Origin: JBEAOO01 sp041164825
GTDB lineage: Bacteria > Pseudomonadota > Gammaproteobacteria > Burkholderiales > Burkholderiaceae_C
Length of the DNA stretch: 34,726 nucleotides
Direction of reading: 5' to 3'
NCBI GenBank assembly: GCA_041164825.1
Contig: JBEAOO010000014.1
Span: forward strand, 1 to 34,726
Within the stretch, counting starts at the first letter, position 1. Every line of letters starts with the position of its first letter. Positions 18,942 to 26,652 of the stretch are shown in pieces. The notes under the pieces are model-generated. The model ran no database searches and was not told where the DNA came from. It saw only the letters and a program-made list of their open reading frames with translations. A program made the position numbers and the translations under genes.

Positions 18942-21587
18942 TCATGGGCCGTCGTCCGAAAAATCCCGCAAGTCGTGGTGCCAGTATCTGCGGGTTTGAG
19001 GGCGCCAACAGGCTCCCGATCGGGTTGGCGAAAAATCTCGTTGCGGCGCTCCGGCATCCCGGTCGGCGCGCACCGCTGAGGGGCGGTTTGCCGCGCGCGG
19101 CGCTGACGGCACGGGCTCGGGCTCAGCCCGCGAGGCGTCGGCCGACTGCCACTGCCAAGCACCACACGCCGGGCTGCCGTGCAACACGCCGGCCTGCGCC
19201 TTCAAGCGCGCCACCACCTCGGCCACCGGGTGGCCAAATCGGTTGCGGTAGCCGCTTTGCACCACGGCCACCTGCGCCTGCACCGCCTCCAAAAAGGGCG
19301 CGGTCGAGGAGGTGTGGCTGCCGTGGTGCGGCACCAGCAACACATCGCTGCGCAGCGCGCTGCCAAAGCGCCCCACCATGGCCAGCTCCTGGATGGCCTC
19401 GATGTCGCCAGTGAGCAGCGCGCTGGCACCATGCGCCGACTGCACCCGCAACACGCACGAGGTGGCATTGGGCCGCCAGTGCGCGGTCACCTCGGGCCCC
19501 GGATGCAAGACCTCGAACTGCACGCCGTCCCAGACCCAGCGCTGGCCGGTTTCGCAGCGCCGGGCGCGAGGCGCCAAGGCCCACAGCGGGTGTTCGGGCT
19601 CGATCGAGCTCAGCACCTCGCCCACCGGCAGGCCGGCCAACAGCGCACGGGCGCCACCCACGTGGTCGGTGTCGCGGTGGCTCAGCAGCAGCACATCAAT
19701 GCGCCGCTCGCCACGCCAGCGCAGCAGCGGCAGCAGCACGCGCTGGCCGGCGTCGCTGTCGGGCGCGTACTGCGGGCCGGCGTCGTACACCAGCAGGTGC
19801 TCGCGGGTGCGCACCAGCACGGCCGTGCCCTGGCCCACGTCGGCCGCCAGCAGCTCAAACTCGCCCGCTGCCGGATGCACCACCGGCGGCCACCACAAGG
19901 GCATCAGCAGCGGCACGGCCCACAGTCGCAGCCGCCCCGGCAGCGGCAGCACCAGCAGCGCCGCAGCCACCAGGCCCGCCGCTTGCGCCCAGCCCGGCGC
20001 CGCAGGCACCGTCCACACCGCCGCCGGCCAGGCCGAGAGCAGCGCCAAACCCGCCATCAGCCCGCCCGACACCCAGGCGCCCACGCTCCACAGCGGCGCC
20101 CACCACAGGCCCAGCAAGGCCAGCGGCGTGATCAGCCCGGTGACCACCGGAATGGCCACGGCATTGGCCAGCAGCCCCACCAGCGAGAGCTGCTGAAACA
20201 CCACCAGCGTCAGCGGCGCCAAGCCCACCGTGGCCAACCATTGCGTGCGCCATGCAGCGCGCAGCGCGGGCCCGGCGCGGTGGGCGGCGCGGCTGAGCCC
20301 GGCGCGCCAGCGCGGTGGGTCTGGCGGTGGGCTGACACCGCCATCAGCCGGCCCCGCGGGCGCGCGGGCAGCCTGTCCGCTGCGCGTGGCCGGCTCAGAC
20401 GCCATCAACAAACCCACGGCCATGAACGAAAGCCAAAAGCCCGGCTGCAACAGCGCCCAGGGATCGAACACCGTGACCCCCACCGCCGCCACCAGCAGCA
20501 CCACGGGCCAGGGCAAATGCCGGCCCGCGCTGCGCAGCAGCGTCGCGGTCAGCAGCATCCACACCGTGCGCTGCGAGGGCACGCCCCAACCCGACACCAC
20601 GGCATACGCCAGGGCCGCCGCCGCGCCGCCCCAGCGCTGCACCCCCGGCGCCGGCCAGCGCAACATCGCCCGCGGGCTGAGGCACCACAAGCGCCGCAGC
20701 GCCCAGCCGGCCAGCGCCGCAAACAAGGTGACGTGCAAGCCGCTGATGGACACGAGGTGCGCCACGCCGGTGTTGCGAAACACCTCCCAGTCCTCGCGCT
20801 CGATGGCCGATTGGTCCCCCACGGCCAGCGCCGCCAGCAAGCCGGCCACCCGCGCCTCGGGCACCTGCGCCTGGATGGCGTCGCGCACCGTCTGGCGCCA
20901 GCGCTGCACCGGCCAGCCCACCCCATGCGCCAACAGCTGCGGCGGCGGCGCGGTGCGCACGCTGCCGGTGGCACGCACGCCACGCTCAAACCACTGCAGC
21001 TCCACGTCCCACCCGCCCGGGTTGGCGTTGCCGTGGGGCGCGCGCAGCCGCACCGCCAGTTGCCACCGATCGCCAGCGCGCAAGGCCGCCAGCGGTGACA
21101 AGCGCGGGTCTTCATCGCGCCCTGCGGTCCACGACAGCGACACCAGGCTCGGCACGCCCACTGGCTGACCACCCCGCTGCGCGGTCTCGACGGCCAGGTC
21201 AAACCCCAGGCCATTGCTGCGCTGTTGCGGCAGGCTGCTGACCACCCCGGTGAGTTGCAGATCGAGGCCTTCGAGCTCGGGCGACAAGGCGTCTGCCAAG
21301 CGCAGTTGCGCCTGCCCCATCGACAGCGCCAGGCCGAGCATCAGCGTGGCAAGCATTGCCAGCGCGCTTGCCACCGCGCGCCGCCCAGACCACTGCCGGC
21401 CTGCGCCTGCACTCGCCCGGCGCGCCATGGCGGCGCCTGCCAACGCGCCCACCAGGCTCACCCCAGCGCCAGCCCACAGCGCGCACTGCGCCGCCGGGCT
21501 CGGCAACACCGCCCACTGCAGGGTCAGCGCCACGCCAGCCAACCACGCCAGCGCCAACGCGGCCCCAAGCCACCGGCTGCCTTGCAT
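18942..21587 (-). CDS. comEC: ComEC/Rec2 DNA internalization protein
   Basis: 881 residues from the ATG at 21585-21587, preceded by GGGGAGG at ideal distance. The N-terminal membrane helices and DUF4131 region come first (residues 1-210). The Competence domain follows with the hallmark SISGLHVTLFAALAGWALRR near residue 280, and many membrane helices to about 590. A C-terminal metallo-beta-lactamase-like domain carries SHRDTDHVGGA near 640 and VPHHGSHTSS near 770. ComEC forms the inner-membrane channel that imports single-stranded DNA in natural transformation. The last ~50 residues are Arg/Pro-rich and look poorly conserved; this stretch overlaps possible regulatory DNA for the ATP-grasp gene. 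It is divergent from the RidA gene across 84 bases. Confidence 0.95.
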   Translation of the reverse strand: MQGSRWLGAALALAWLAGVALTLQWAVLPSPAAQCALWAGAGVSLVGALAGAAMARRASAGAGRQWSGRRAVASALAMLATLMLGLALSMGQAQLRLADALSPELEGLDLQLTGVVSSLPQQRSNGLGFDLAVETAQRGGQPVGVPSLVSLSWTAGRDEDPRLSPLAALRAGDRWQLAVRLRAPHGNANPGGWDVELQWFERGVRATGSVRTAPPPQLLAHGVGWPVQRWRQTVRDAIQAQVPEARVAGLLAALAVGDQSAIEREDWEVFRNTGVAHLVSISGLHVTLFAALAGWALRRLWCLSPRAMLRWPAPGVQRWGGAAAALAYAVVSGWGVPSQRTVWMLLTATLLRSAGRHLPWPVVLLVAAVGVTVFDPWALLQPGFWLSFMAVGLLMASEPATRSGQAARAPAGPADGGVSPPPDPPRWRAGLSRAAHRAGPALRAAWRTQWLATVGLAPLTLVVFQQLSLVGLLANAVAIPVVTGLITPLALLGLWWAPLWSVGAWVSGGLMAGLALLSAWPAAVWTVPAAPGWAQAAGLVAAALLVLPLPGRLRLWAVPLLMPLWWPPVVHPAAGEFELLAADVGQGTAVLVRTREHLLVYDAGPQYAPDSDAGQRVLLPLLRWRGERRIDVLLLSHRDTDHVGGARALLAGLPVGEVLSSIEPEHPLWALAPRARRCETGQRWVWDGVQFEVLHPGPEVTAHWRPNATSCVLRVQSAHGASALLTGDIEAIQELAMVGRFGSALRSDVLLVPHHGSHTSSTAPFLEAVQAQVAVVQSGYRNRFGHPVAEVVARLKAQAGVLHGSPACGAWQWQSADASRAEPEPVPSAPRAANRPSAVRADRDAGAPQRDFSPTRSGACWRPQTRRYWHHDLRDFSDDGP
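19003..19030. promoter_or_regulatory. Inverted repeat, possible enhancer site for the 18913 promoter
   Basis: A perfect 7-bp inverted repeat, cgccaac (19003-19009) and gttggcg (19024-19030), has half-site centres 21 bases apart, about two helical turns. It is centred roughly 115 bases upstream of the predicted sigma-54 start, where activators of this class bind. It lies inside the 3' end of comEC, so it may be only coding sequence. Confidence 0.25.
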
Positions 21588-21671
21588 GCTGCCTCCCCGC
21601 GGGTGTTTGGGGCAGTGTAGGATTTCACTTTCCTCACGCAGAGCCCCCTTTTGGGCGCCCTCCAAATTGCC

Positions 21672-22130
21672 ATGTCCGTCTACGACCGCCTGAAAGCCCT
21701 CGGCATCGAACTGCCGCCCGTCGCCCTCCCCGCGGCCGCCTACGTGCCCTTTGTGCAAACCGGCTCGCTGGTGTTTTTGTCGGGCCACATTGCCAAGCGC
21801 GATGGCAAGGTCTGGGCCGGCCAACTCGGCCGCGATGTCGACACCGCCACTGGCCGCGAGGCTGCGCGCGCCGTGGCCATCGATTTGCTCGGCACGCTGC
21901 ACGCAGCGGTGGGCGACCTCAACCAGGTCACGCGCATCGTCAAGGTGATGAGCCTGGTCAACAGCACCGGCGATTTCACCGAGCAGCACCTGGTCACCAA
22001 CGGCTGCTCGGAGTTGCTGGGCGAGGTGTTTGGCCCGCAAGTGGGCGCCCATGCGCGCAGCGCGTTTGGCGTGGCGCAAATCCCGCTGGGCGCCTGCGTT
22101 GAGATCGAACTGATCGCGGAAGTCCGGTGA
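21672..22130 (+). CDS. RidA/YjgF-family protein (YjgF-UK114-like, longer subgroup)
   Basis: 152 residues from the ATG at 21672. It has the RidA fold features: VFLSGHIAKRDGKVWAGQLG near residues 35-53, LGTLHAAVGDLNQVTRIVKV in the middle, and the C-terminal ARSAFGVAQIPLGACVEIEL block that carries the conserved arginine and glutamate of the trimer active site. Classic RidA (about 128 residues) hydrolyses reactive enamine/imine intermediates from pyridoxal-phosphate enzymes. This longer subgroup, starting MSVYDRLKALGIELP, is less well characterised, so deaminase activity is only likely. No strong ribosome site is visible. It heads an operon whose second gene starts within its stop codon. Confidence 0.9.
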   Translation: MSVYDRLKALGIELPPVALPAAAYVPFVQTGSLVFLSGHIAKRDGKVWAGQLGRDVDTATGREAARAVAIDLLGTLHAAVGDLNQVTRIVKVMSLVNSTGDFTEQHLVTNGCSELLGEVFGPQVGAHARSAFGVAQIPLGACVEIELIAEVR

Positions 22131-22648
22131 GCCGCCAGCACCCCAACCCCTTTGACACGCCGGGCCTGTTTGAGCGGCCCGCGCTGCTGCTCGGCACCGG
22201 GCTGGCGCTGAGCGCCAGCGCCTTTGCCGCCGCAGTCATTGCACAGCATGTGTTTGGGCTGATGCCCTGCCCGTGGTGCATCTTGCAGCGTGTGATCTTT
22301 CTGGCCATCGCGCTCGTGTGCGTGCTCGGCTTGCTGTGGCGCGCTGCGGCCGGGCGCGTGCTGGCCGCGGTGCTGACGCTGCTGCTGGGCGCCGGTGGCG
22401 TGGCCGCAGCCTTGTGGCAGCACTTCGTGGCCTCGCACTCCAACTCGTGCAACCTGACGCTGGCCGACAAGATCGTGATGTCGATCAAGCTCGACACCAC
22501 CTTCCCGGCGCTGTTCGAGCCCAAGGCCTCGTGCGCCGATGCGGCCGTGACCATCCTCGGCATCTCGATGGACATCTGGTCGCTGATGCTGCACCTGCTG
22601 CTCATGCTCGGCGCCATCGCTCTGCTGCGGCTGACCCGCCAACGATAA
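22127..22648 (+). CDS. dsbB: Disulfide bond formation protein B
   Basis: 173 residues from a GTG at 22127 overlapping the RidA stop as GTGA. Four membrane helices are visible. The first periplasmic loop has the CPWC pair (C48 and C51), followed by QR, and the second loop has C108 and C136. All four redox cysteines are therefore present. DsbB reoxidises the periplasmic thiol oxidase DsbA and passes electrons to quinones. Placement in an operon with an exported SUMF1 protein and a sensor kinase is compatible with an envelope-protein theme, but gene order alone does not prove a shared function. Confidence 0.95.
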   Translation: MSRQHPNPFDTPGLFERPALLLGTGLALSASAFAAAVIAQHVFGLMPCPWCILQRVIFLAIALVCVLGLLWRAAAGRVLAAVLTLLLGAGGVAAALWQHFVASHSNSCNLTLADKIVMSIKLDTTFPALFEPKASCADAAVTILGISMDIWSLMLHLLLMLGAIALLRLTRQR

Positions 22649-22658
22649 GGTCATTGAC

Positions 22659-23768
22659 ATGACAACCCCCACCCCCACGCGCCGCCTTGCCACCCTGGCG
22701 CTGTTGTTGGCGGTGGGGTTGACGGCAGTGATCGGCGCCCGGCCCGTGCAGGCGCAAACACCAACACCAACACCAACGCCAGCCCAAGCCCCGGCCCCGG
22801 CCGCATCGGCCGGCTCAACCGCAAGCAGCGCGACAACGGCCGCCCTGGCCGACCAGCGCAACAGCCTGGGCATGTCCTTCGTGCGCGTGCCCGCGGGCGA
22901 ATTTTGGATGGGCAACGGTGACTCGCCGGCCGCGCTCGCTGCCGCGTTCCCCAGCATCGACGCCTCGCGCATCAACGGGCTGGGCGACGAATCGCCGCGC
23001 CACCTTGTGCGCATCACCCGGCCCTTCGAGCTGGGCCAGTTTGAAGTCACGGTGGGCCAGTTCCGTGCCTTCTTGCAGGCCTCGGGCCACGTGCCCGAGT
23101 CGATCGCCGATGGCACGGGGGGTTATGGCTACAACCCCGACTACGACCCCGCCACCACGGTGCGCCACGATGCCTTTGAGGGCCGCCACCCGCGCTACAG
23201 CTGGGCCAACCCCGGCTTTGCGCAAAGCGATGCCCACCCCGTCACCAACGTCACCTGGCGCGATGCGCAGGCCATGGCCCAGTGGTTGAGCCGCAGTGAA
23301 GGCCGCGTCTACCGCCTGCCCACCGAGGCCGAGTGGGAGTACGCCGCGCGTGCCGGCACGACCACCCGCTACCCCAACGGCGACCCGCCCGAGAGCCTGC
23401 TCGGCAGCGCCAATGTGTTTGCCGCCGAGACCGCCCAGCTCTGGCCGCAGTGGCAGGCTCAGTCCTTGAGCCTGCCCGACGGCCAACGCTTCACTGCGCC
23501 CGTGGGCAGCTTTGCGCCCAACGCCTGGGGCCTGTACGACATGATTGGCAATGTGTGGGAGTGGTGCGCCGACTGGCACGACGACACCTACTACGCCAGC
23601 AGCCCGCGGGATGACCCGCAGGGCCCGCCCGACGGCGATGTGCGCGTGCGCCGCGGCGGCTCTTGGCACACCTGGCCGTTTTATGACCGGGTGAGTTTTC
23701 GCAACTGGAACTCACCGGAGACCCGCTACGTGCTGCTCGGCCTGCGCCTGCTGCGCGAAGCGCCATGA
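22659..23768 (+). CDS. Exported SUMF1/FGE-sulfatase-domain protein lacking the FGE cysteines
   Basis: 369 residues from the ATG at 22659, with AAGG upstream and 10 bases after dsbB. A signal peptide ends at about A32 (RPVQA), then comes a Thr/Pro/Ala-rich linker to residue 65. The SUMF1 domain starts at MSFVRVPAGEFWMGNGD and includes PVTNVTWRDAQAMAQWLS, YRLPTEAEWEYAARAG, NAWGLYDMIGNVWEWCADW and RRGGSWHTWPFYDRVSFRN. True formylglycine-generating enzymes carry two cysteines in the stretch after GGS; here those positions are not cysteine (HTWPFYDR), so sulfatase activation is unlikely. No sulfatase gene is nearby. The stop overlaps the kinase start as ATGA, suggesting a role as periplasmic ligand-binding or accessory protein for the kinase. 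Confidence 0.88.
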   Translation: MTTPTPTRRLATLALLLAVGLTAVIGARPVQAQTPTPTPTPAQAPAPAASAGSTASSATTAALADQRNSLGMSFVRVPAGEFWMGNGDSPAALAAAFPSIDASRINGLGDESPRHLVRITRPFELGQFEVTVGQFRAFLQASGHVPESIADGTGGYGYNPDYDPATTVRHDAFEGRHPRYSWANPGFAQSDAHPVTNVTWRDAQAMAQWLSRSEGRVYRLPTEAEWEYAARAGTTTRYPNGDPPESLLGSANVFAAETAQLWPQWQAQSLSLPDGQRFTAPVGSFAPNAWGLYDMIGNVWEWCADWHDDTYYASSPRDDPQGPPDGDVRVRRGGSWHTWPFYDRVSFRNWNSPETRYVLLGLRLLREAP

Positions 23769-25141
23769 CCCTGCCCGCCGCAGCCACAGCCCCCCTCGCC
23801 GACACCCGCCGCGACACCCGCCTGGTGCAGCGTTTTGCGCTCTGGGGCGCGGCGGCCATTGCCGTGTTTGCGGTGGTGATGGCTGTGTTGCTGGGGCGAT
23901 TCATGGAGCAGCAGATGCTGGCGCGCGACGCCGCCGTGAGCCGCGACTTTGTGCAGAGCGTGGCCCGCACCCAGCGCCTGGACAGCGCGATTGACGTGGG
24001 TGGTCACCCCGCCGCCATCACCGAGTTCGTCAAACACCTGAGCGACCTGCCCGAGGTGCTGCGCGTCAACCTCTACAGCACCGAGCGGCGCGTGATCTGG
24101 TCGAGCGACGAGGCGCTGATCGGCCAGACCTTTGCCGAGAACGACGAGCTCGACGAGGCCCTGGCCGGCGCCGTGGTGGTGCACAGCGCCCACGGCCCGG
24201 GCCAGCCCGACAAGACCGAGCACGTGCGCCTGGACGCCCAAGACCCGGAATACGTGGAGAACTACGTGCCCGTGCTGAGCGCCGACGGCCAGAAGGTGGT
24301 GGCCGTGGTGGAGCTCTACCGCCGCCGCGCCGCACTGCTGGCCGCCATCCACCAAGGCCAGCGCCTGGTGTGGTTGAGCGCCACCGGTGGCGGGCTGTTT
24401 CTGTTCCTGTGTCTGCTGGGCTTTGTGTGGCGCACCCAGGCCCAGTTGCGCGAGCAACAACGCCGCTTGGTGGAGGCCGATGCGCTGGCACTGGTGGGCG
24501 AAATTGCCGCGGCGGTGGCCCACAGCATCCGCAACCCGCTCGGCTCCATCCGCAGCAGCGCCGAGCTGCAACGCGAGCTGGCTGGCGACCCCGACGGCCA
24601 CCACGACGACGTGATGCGCCACGTCGACCGCATCGAGCAACTGGTGCGCAACATGCTGAGCTACGCCGCGCCGGCCAGCGACACCCCGGCCCAGTGCGAT
24701 CTGGATCCGCTCATTCAACAAGCCGCCGAGCGCAGCCGCGCTGACCTCGCGCGCCAGCAGAAGGCCTTTGTGTTGGTGCACGAGGCGCCCACCGGTCACG
24801 TCGGCGCCGATGCCTTGTTGCTGACCCAAGTGCTGCAATCGCTGCTCAGCAACGCCGCCGAAGCCACCCAGGCCGGCCACTGCGTCACCCTGCGCGCCTG
24901 CCGCGACGGCACGCACGCCGTGATCGAGGTGCAAGACGACGGCGTCGGCATGCCCGCCAGCGAGCGCACCGAGGCCTTTCGCCCGTTCTACACCACCAAA
25001 CCCCGCGGCCTGGGCATGGGCTTGGCCCTGGCCCAGCGCGTGGCCCTGCGCTTGGGCGGCGACATCCACCTCGACAGCAGCCCCGGCACCGGCACCTGCG
25101 TGCGCCTGCGGCTGCCCCTGATCACCCCGCCCACCCCATGA
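23765..25141 (+). CDS. Sensor histidine kinase
   Basis: 458 residues starting in the ATGA overlap with the SUMF1 gene. A membrane helix at about 23-46 (RFALWGAAAIAVFAVVMAVL) and another at about 201-223 enclose a periplasmic sensor region of about 150 residues that I do not assign to a named family. The HisKA domain has H253 in AVAHSIRNPLGSIRSSAEL. The ATPase domain shows the N box at N363 (LLSNAAEAT), the G1 box DDGVGMP at 391-397 and the G2 box GLGMGLALA near 415. The topology and HisKA type resemble NtrB/ZraS-like partners of sigma-54 response regulators, and the next gene is such a regulator, overlapping as ATGA. The signal sensed is unknown. Confidence 0.94.
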   Translation: MTLPAAATAPLADTRRDTRLVQRFALWGAAAIAVFAVVMAVLLGRFMEQQMLARDAAVSRDFVQSVARTQRLDSAIDVGGHPAAITEFVKHLSDLPEVLRVNLYSTERRVIWSSDEALIGQTFAENDELDEALAGAVVVHSAHGPGQPDKTEHVRLDAQDPEYVENYVPVLSADGQKVVAVVELYRRRAALLAAIHQGQRLVWLSATGGGLFLFLCLLGFVWRTQAQLREQQRRLVEADALALVGEIAAAVAHSIRNPLGSIRSSAELQRELAGDPDGHHDDVMRHVDRIEQLVRNMLSYAAPASDTPAQCDLDPLIQQAAERSRADLARQQKAFVLVHEAPTGHVGADALLLTQVLQSLLSNAAEATQAGHCVTLRACRDGTHAVIEVQDDGVGMPASERTEAFRPFYTTKPRGLGMGLALAQRVALRLGGDIHLDSSPGTGTCVRLRLPLITPPTP

Positions 25142-26616
25142 CGGCCACACCCACCGGCGCCATCCTCGTCATCGACGACGAAAGCACCCTCGCCCGCAAC
25201 ATCGCGCTGTACCTGGAACGCCATGGCTTCGACGTGCGCGTGGCGGCATCGGGCGAAGACGGGTTGATCCAGTTCGCCGAGTTCAAACCCGACATCGTGC
25301 TGCTCGACCACAACCTGCCCGGCCTCAGCGGATTGGAGGTGCTGCAACGCCTGCAAACCAGCGACCCCGAGGTGCCGGTGGTGCTGATGACGGGTTTTGG
25401 GGGCGTTGATGTGGCCGTGAACGCGATGAAGTTGGGGGCGGCCGATTACCTCAGCAAACCGGTGTCGCTGGGCGAGCTGAAATTGCTGATCGATCGGCTG
25501 CTGGGCCAGCACCGGCTCGCGCGCACGGTGGGCTACTACCAGTCCCGCGACGCGCAGGCCAGCGGCCTCGACAAAATCATCGGCAGCTCAGGCCCAGTGC
25601 AAGCGCTGCGCGAACGCATCCAACGCCTGCTCAATGCCGACGGCCAACTCACCGATGGTGATTCGCCAGCGGTGTTGATCCGCGGCGACACCGGCACCGG
25701 CAAAGAGCTGGTGGCGCGCGCGCTGCACTTTGGCGGCCCGCGCGCGGCCATGCCGTTTGTGGAGCTCAACTGCGGCGCCATGCCGGCGCATCTGGTGGAG
25801 GCCGAGCTCTTCGGCTACGAAAAAGGCGCCTTCACCGACGCCCGCGAGCGCAAACTCGGGCTGGTGGAAACGGCCGAAGGCGGCACCTTGTTTTTGGACG
25901 AGATCGGCGAGGCCGATGCCTCCACCCAAGTGAAGCTGCTGAAGCTGCTGGAAGACAAGCGCTTTCGCCGCCTGGGCGGCCTGCGCGACCAGGCGGTGAA
26001 CCTGCGCATCGTCAGCGCCACCCACCAGTCGCTCGAAGCCATGGTGGCCGAGAAGCGCTTCCGTGCCGACCTCTACTACCGCCTGCGCATCATCGAGTTG
26101 ACGGTGCCGCCGCTGCGCGAGCGCGGCGACGACATCGTCACCCTCGCCCGCCACTTTGTGCAACACCACGGCCAGCGCTACCGCCGCCCCGATTTGCGCC
26201 TAGCGCCCGAGGCCGAACCGGCACTGCGCCGCTACCGCTGGCCGGGCAATGTGCGCGAACTGCGCAACGCCATGGAGCAGGCCGTGCTGATGAGCAGCGG
26301 CCCCACGCTGGGCCTGCGTGAACTGGTATTTTTGGGGGCCGATATGGGGGCTGATGTGGGGGCCGAGATGGGGGCCGATGGGGCGGCGGACGCAGGGGGC
26401 GATGCGCACGCTGCCGAGGCCGATGCCCGCGCGACGAGCACCGCCAGCGAGGGGGAGGACCTGAACCTCGAAGCGGCCGAGCGGCGCCTGATCCAGGCCG
26501 CGCTCCGGCGCAGCAACAACAACATCAGCCAGTCCGCCCGCCTGCTGGGCATCACCCGCGACACCCTGCGCTACCGCTTGGAGCGCCTGGGCCTGCGCGA
26601 GGGCGGCGGCGACTGA
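25138..26616 (+). CDS. Sigma-54-dependent response regulator (NtrC/ZraR type)
   Basis: 492 residues. The receiver domain (8-120) has the acidic pair in VIDDE and phospho-acceptor D57 in VLLDHNLPG. The AAA+ domain (about 145-390) has Walker A GDTGTGKE at 183-190, the sigma-54 contact loop GAFTDA at 230-235, Walker B LFLDE at 251-255 and WPGNVREL at 368-375. The contact loop differs from the common GAFTGA by Asp for Gly but keeps the key Phe and Thr. A Fis-type helix-turn-helix ends the protein (about 443-486, NNNISQSARLLGITRDTLRY). Between them lies a low-complexity linker (398-440) encoded in part by a 12-bp repeat. It activates promoters of the sigma-54 RNA polymerase after phosphorylation by the upstream kinase. 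Confidence 0.95.
   Translation: MTATPTGAILVIDDESTLARNIALYLERHGFDVRVAASGEDGLIQFAEFKPDIVLLDHNLPGLSGLEVLQRLQTSDPEVPVVLMTGFGGVDVAVNAMKLGAADYLSKPVSLGELKLLIDRLLGQHRLARTVGYYQSRDAQASGLDKIIGSSGPVQALRERIQRLLNADGQLTDGDSPAVLIRGDTGTGKELVARALHFGGPRAAMPFVELNCGAMPAHLVEAELFGYEKGAFTDARERKLGLVETAEGGTLFLDEIGEADASTQVKLLKLLEDKRFRRLGGLRDQAVNLRIVSATHQSLEAMVAEKRFRADLYYRLRIIELTVPPLRERGDDIVTLARHFVQHHGQRYRRPDLRLAPEAEPALRRYRWPGNVRELRNAMEQAVLMSSGPTLGLRELVFLGADMGADVGAEMGADGAADAGGDAHAAEADARATSTASEGEDLNLEAAERRLIQAALRRSNNNISQSARLLGITRDTLRYRLERLGLREGGGD
26334..26380 (+). repeat. 12-bp minisatellite inside the regulator linker
   Basis: Three near-perfect copies of a 12-base unit (gggggccgatat, gggggctgatgt, gggggccgagat) and a partial fourth lie head to tail. 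The unit keeps the reading frame and encodes four residues each (GADM, GADV, GAEM, GAD). It sits between the AAA+ domain and the DNA-binding domain. Confidence 0.85.
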
Positions 26617-26652
26617 ACGGGCTTCGCGCCGCCCCGTCAGAGCGCCTGGCGA

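Noticed and set aside
22659..23768. Functional formylglycine-generating enzyme
   Set aside because: The two catalytic cysteines are absent and no sulfatase is encoded nearby.
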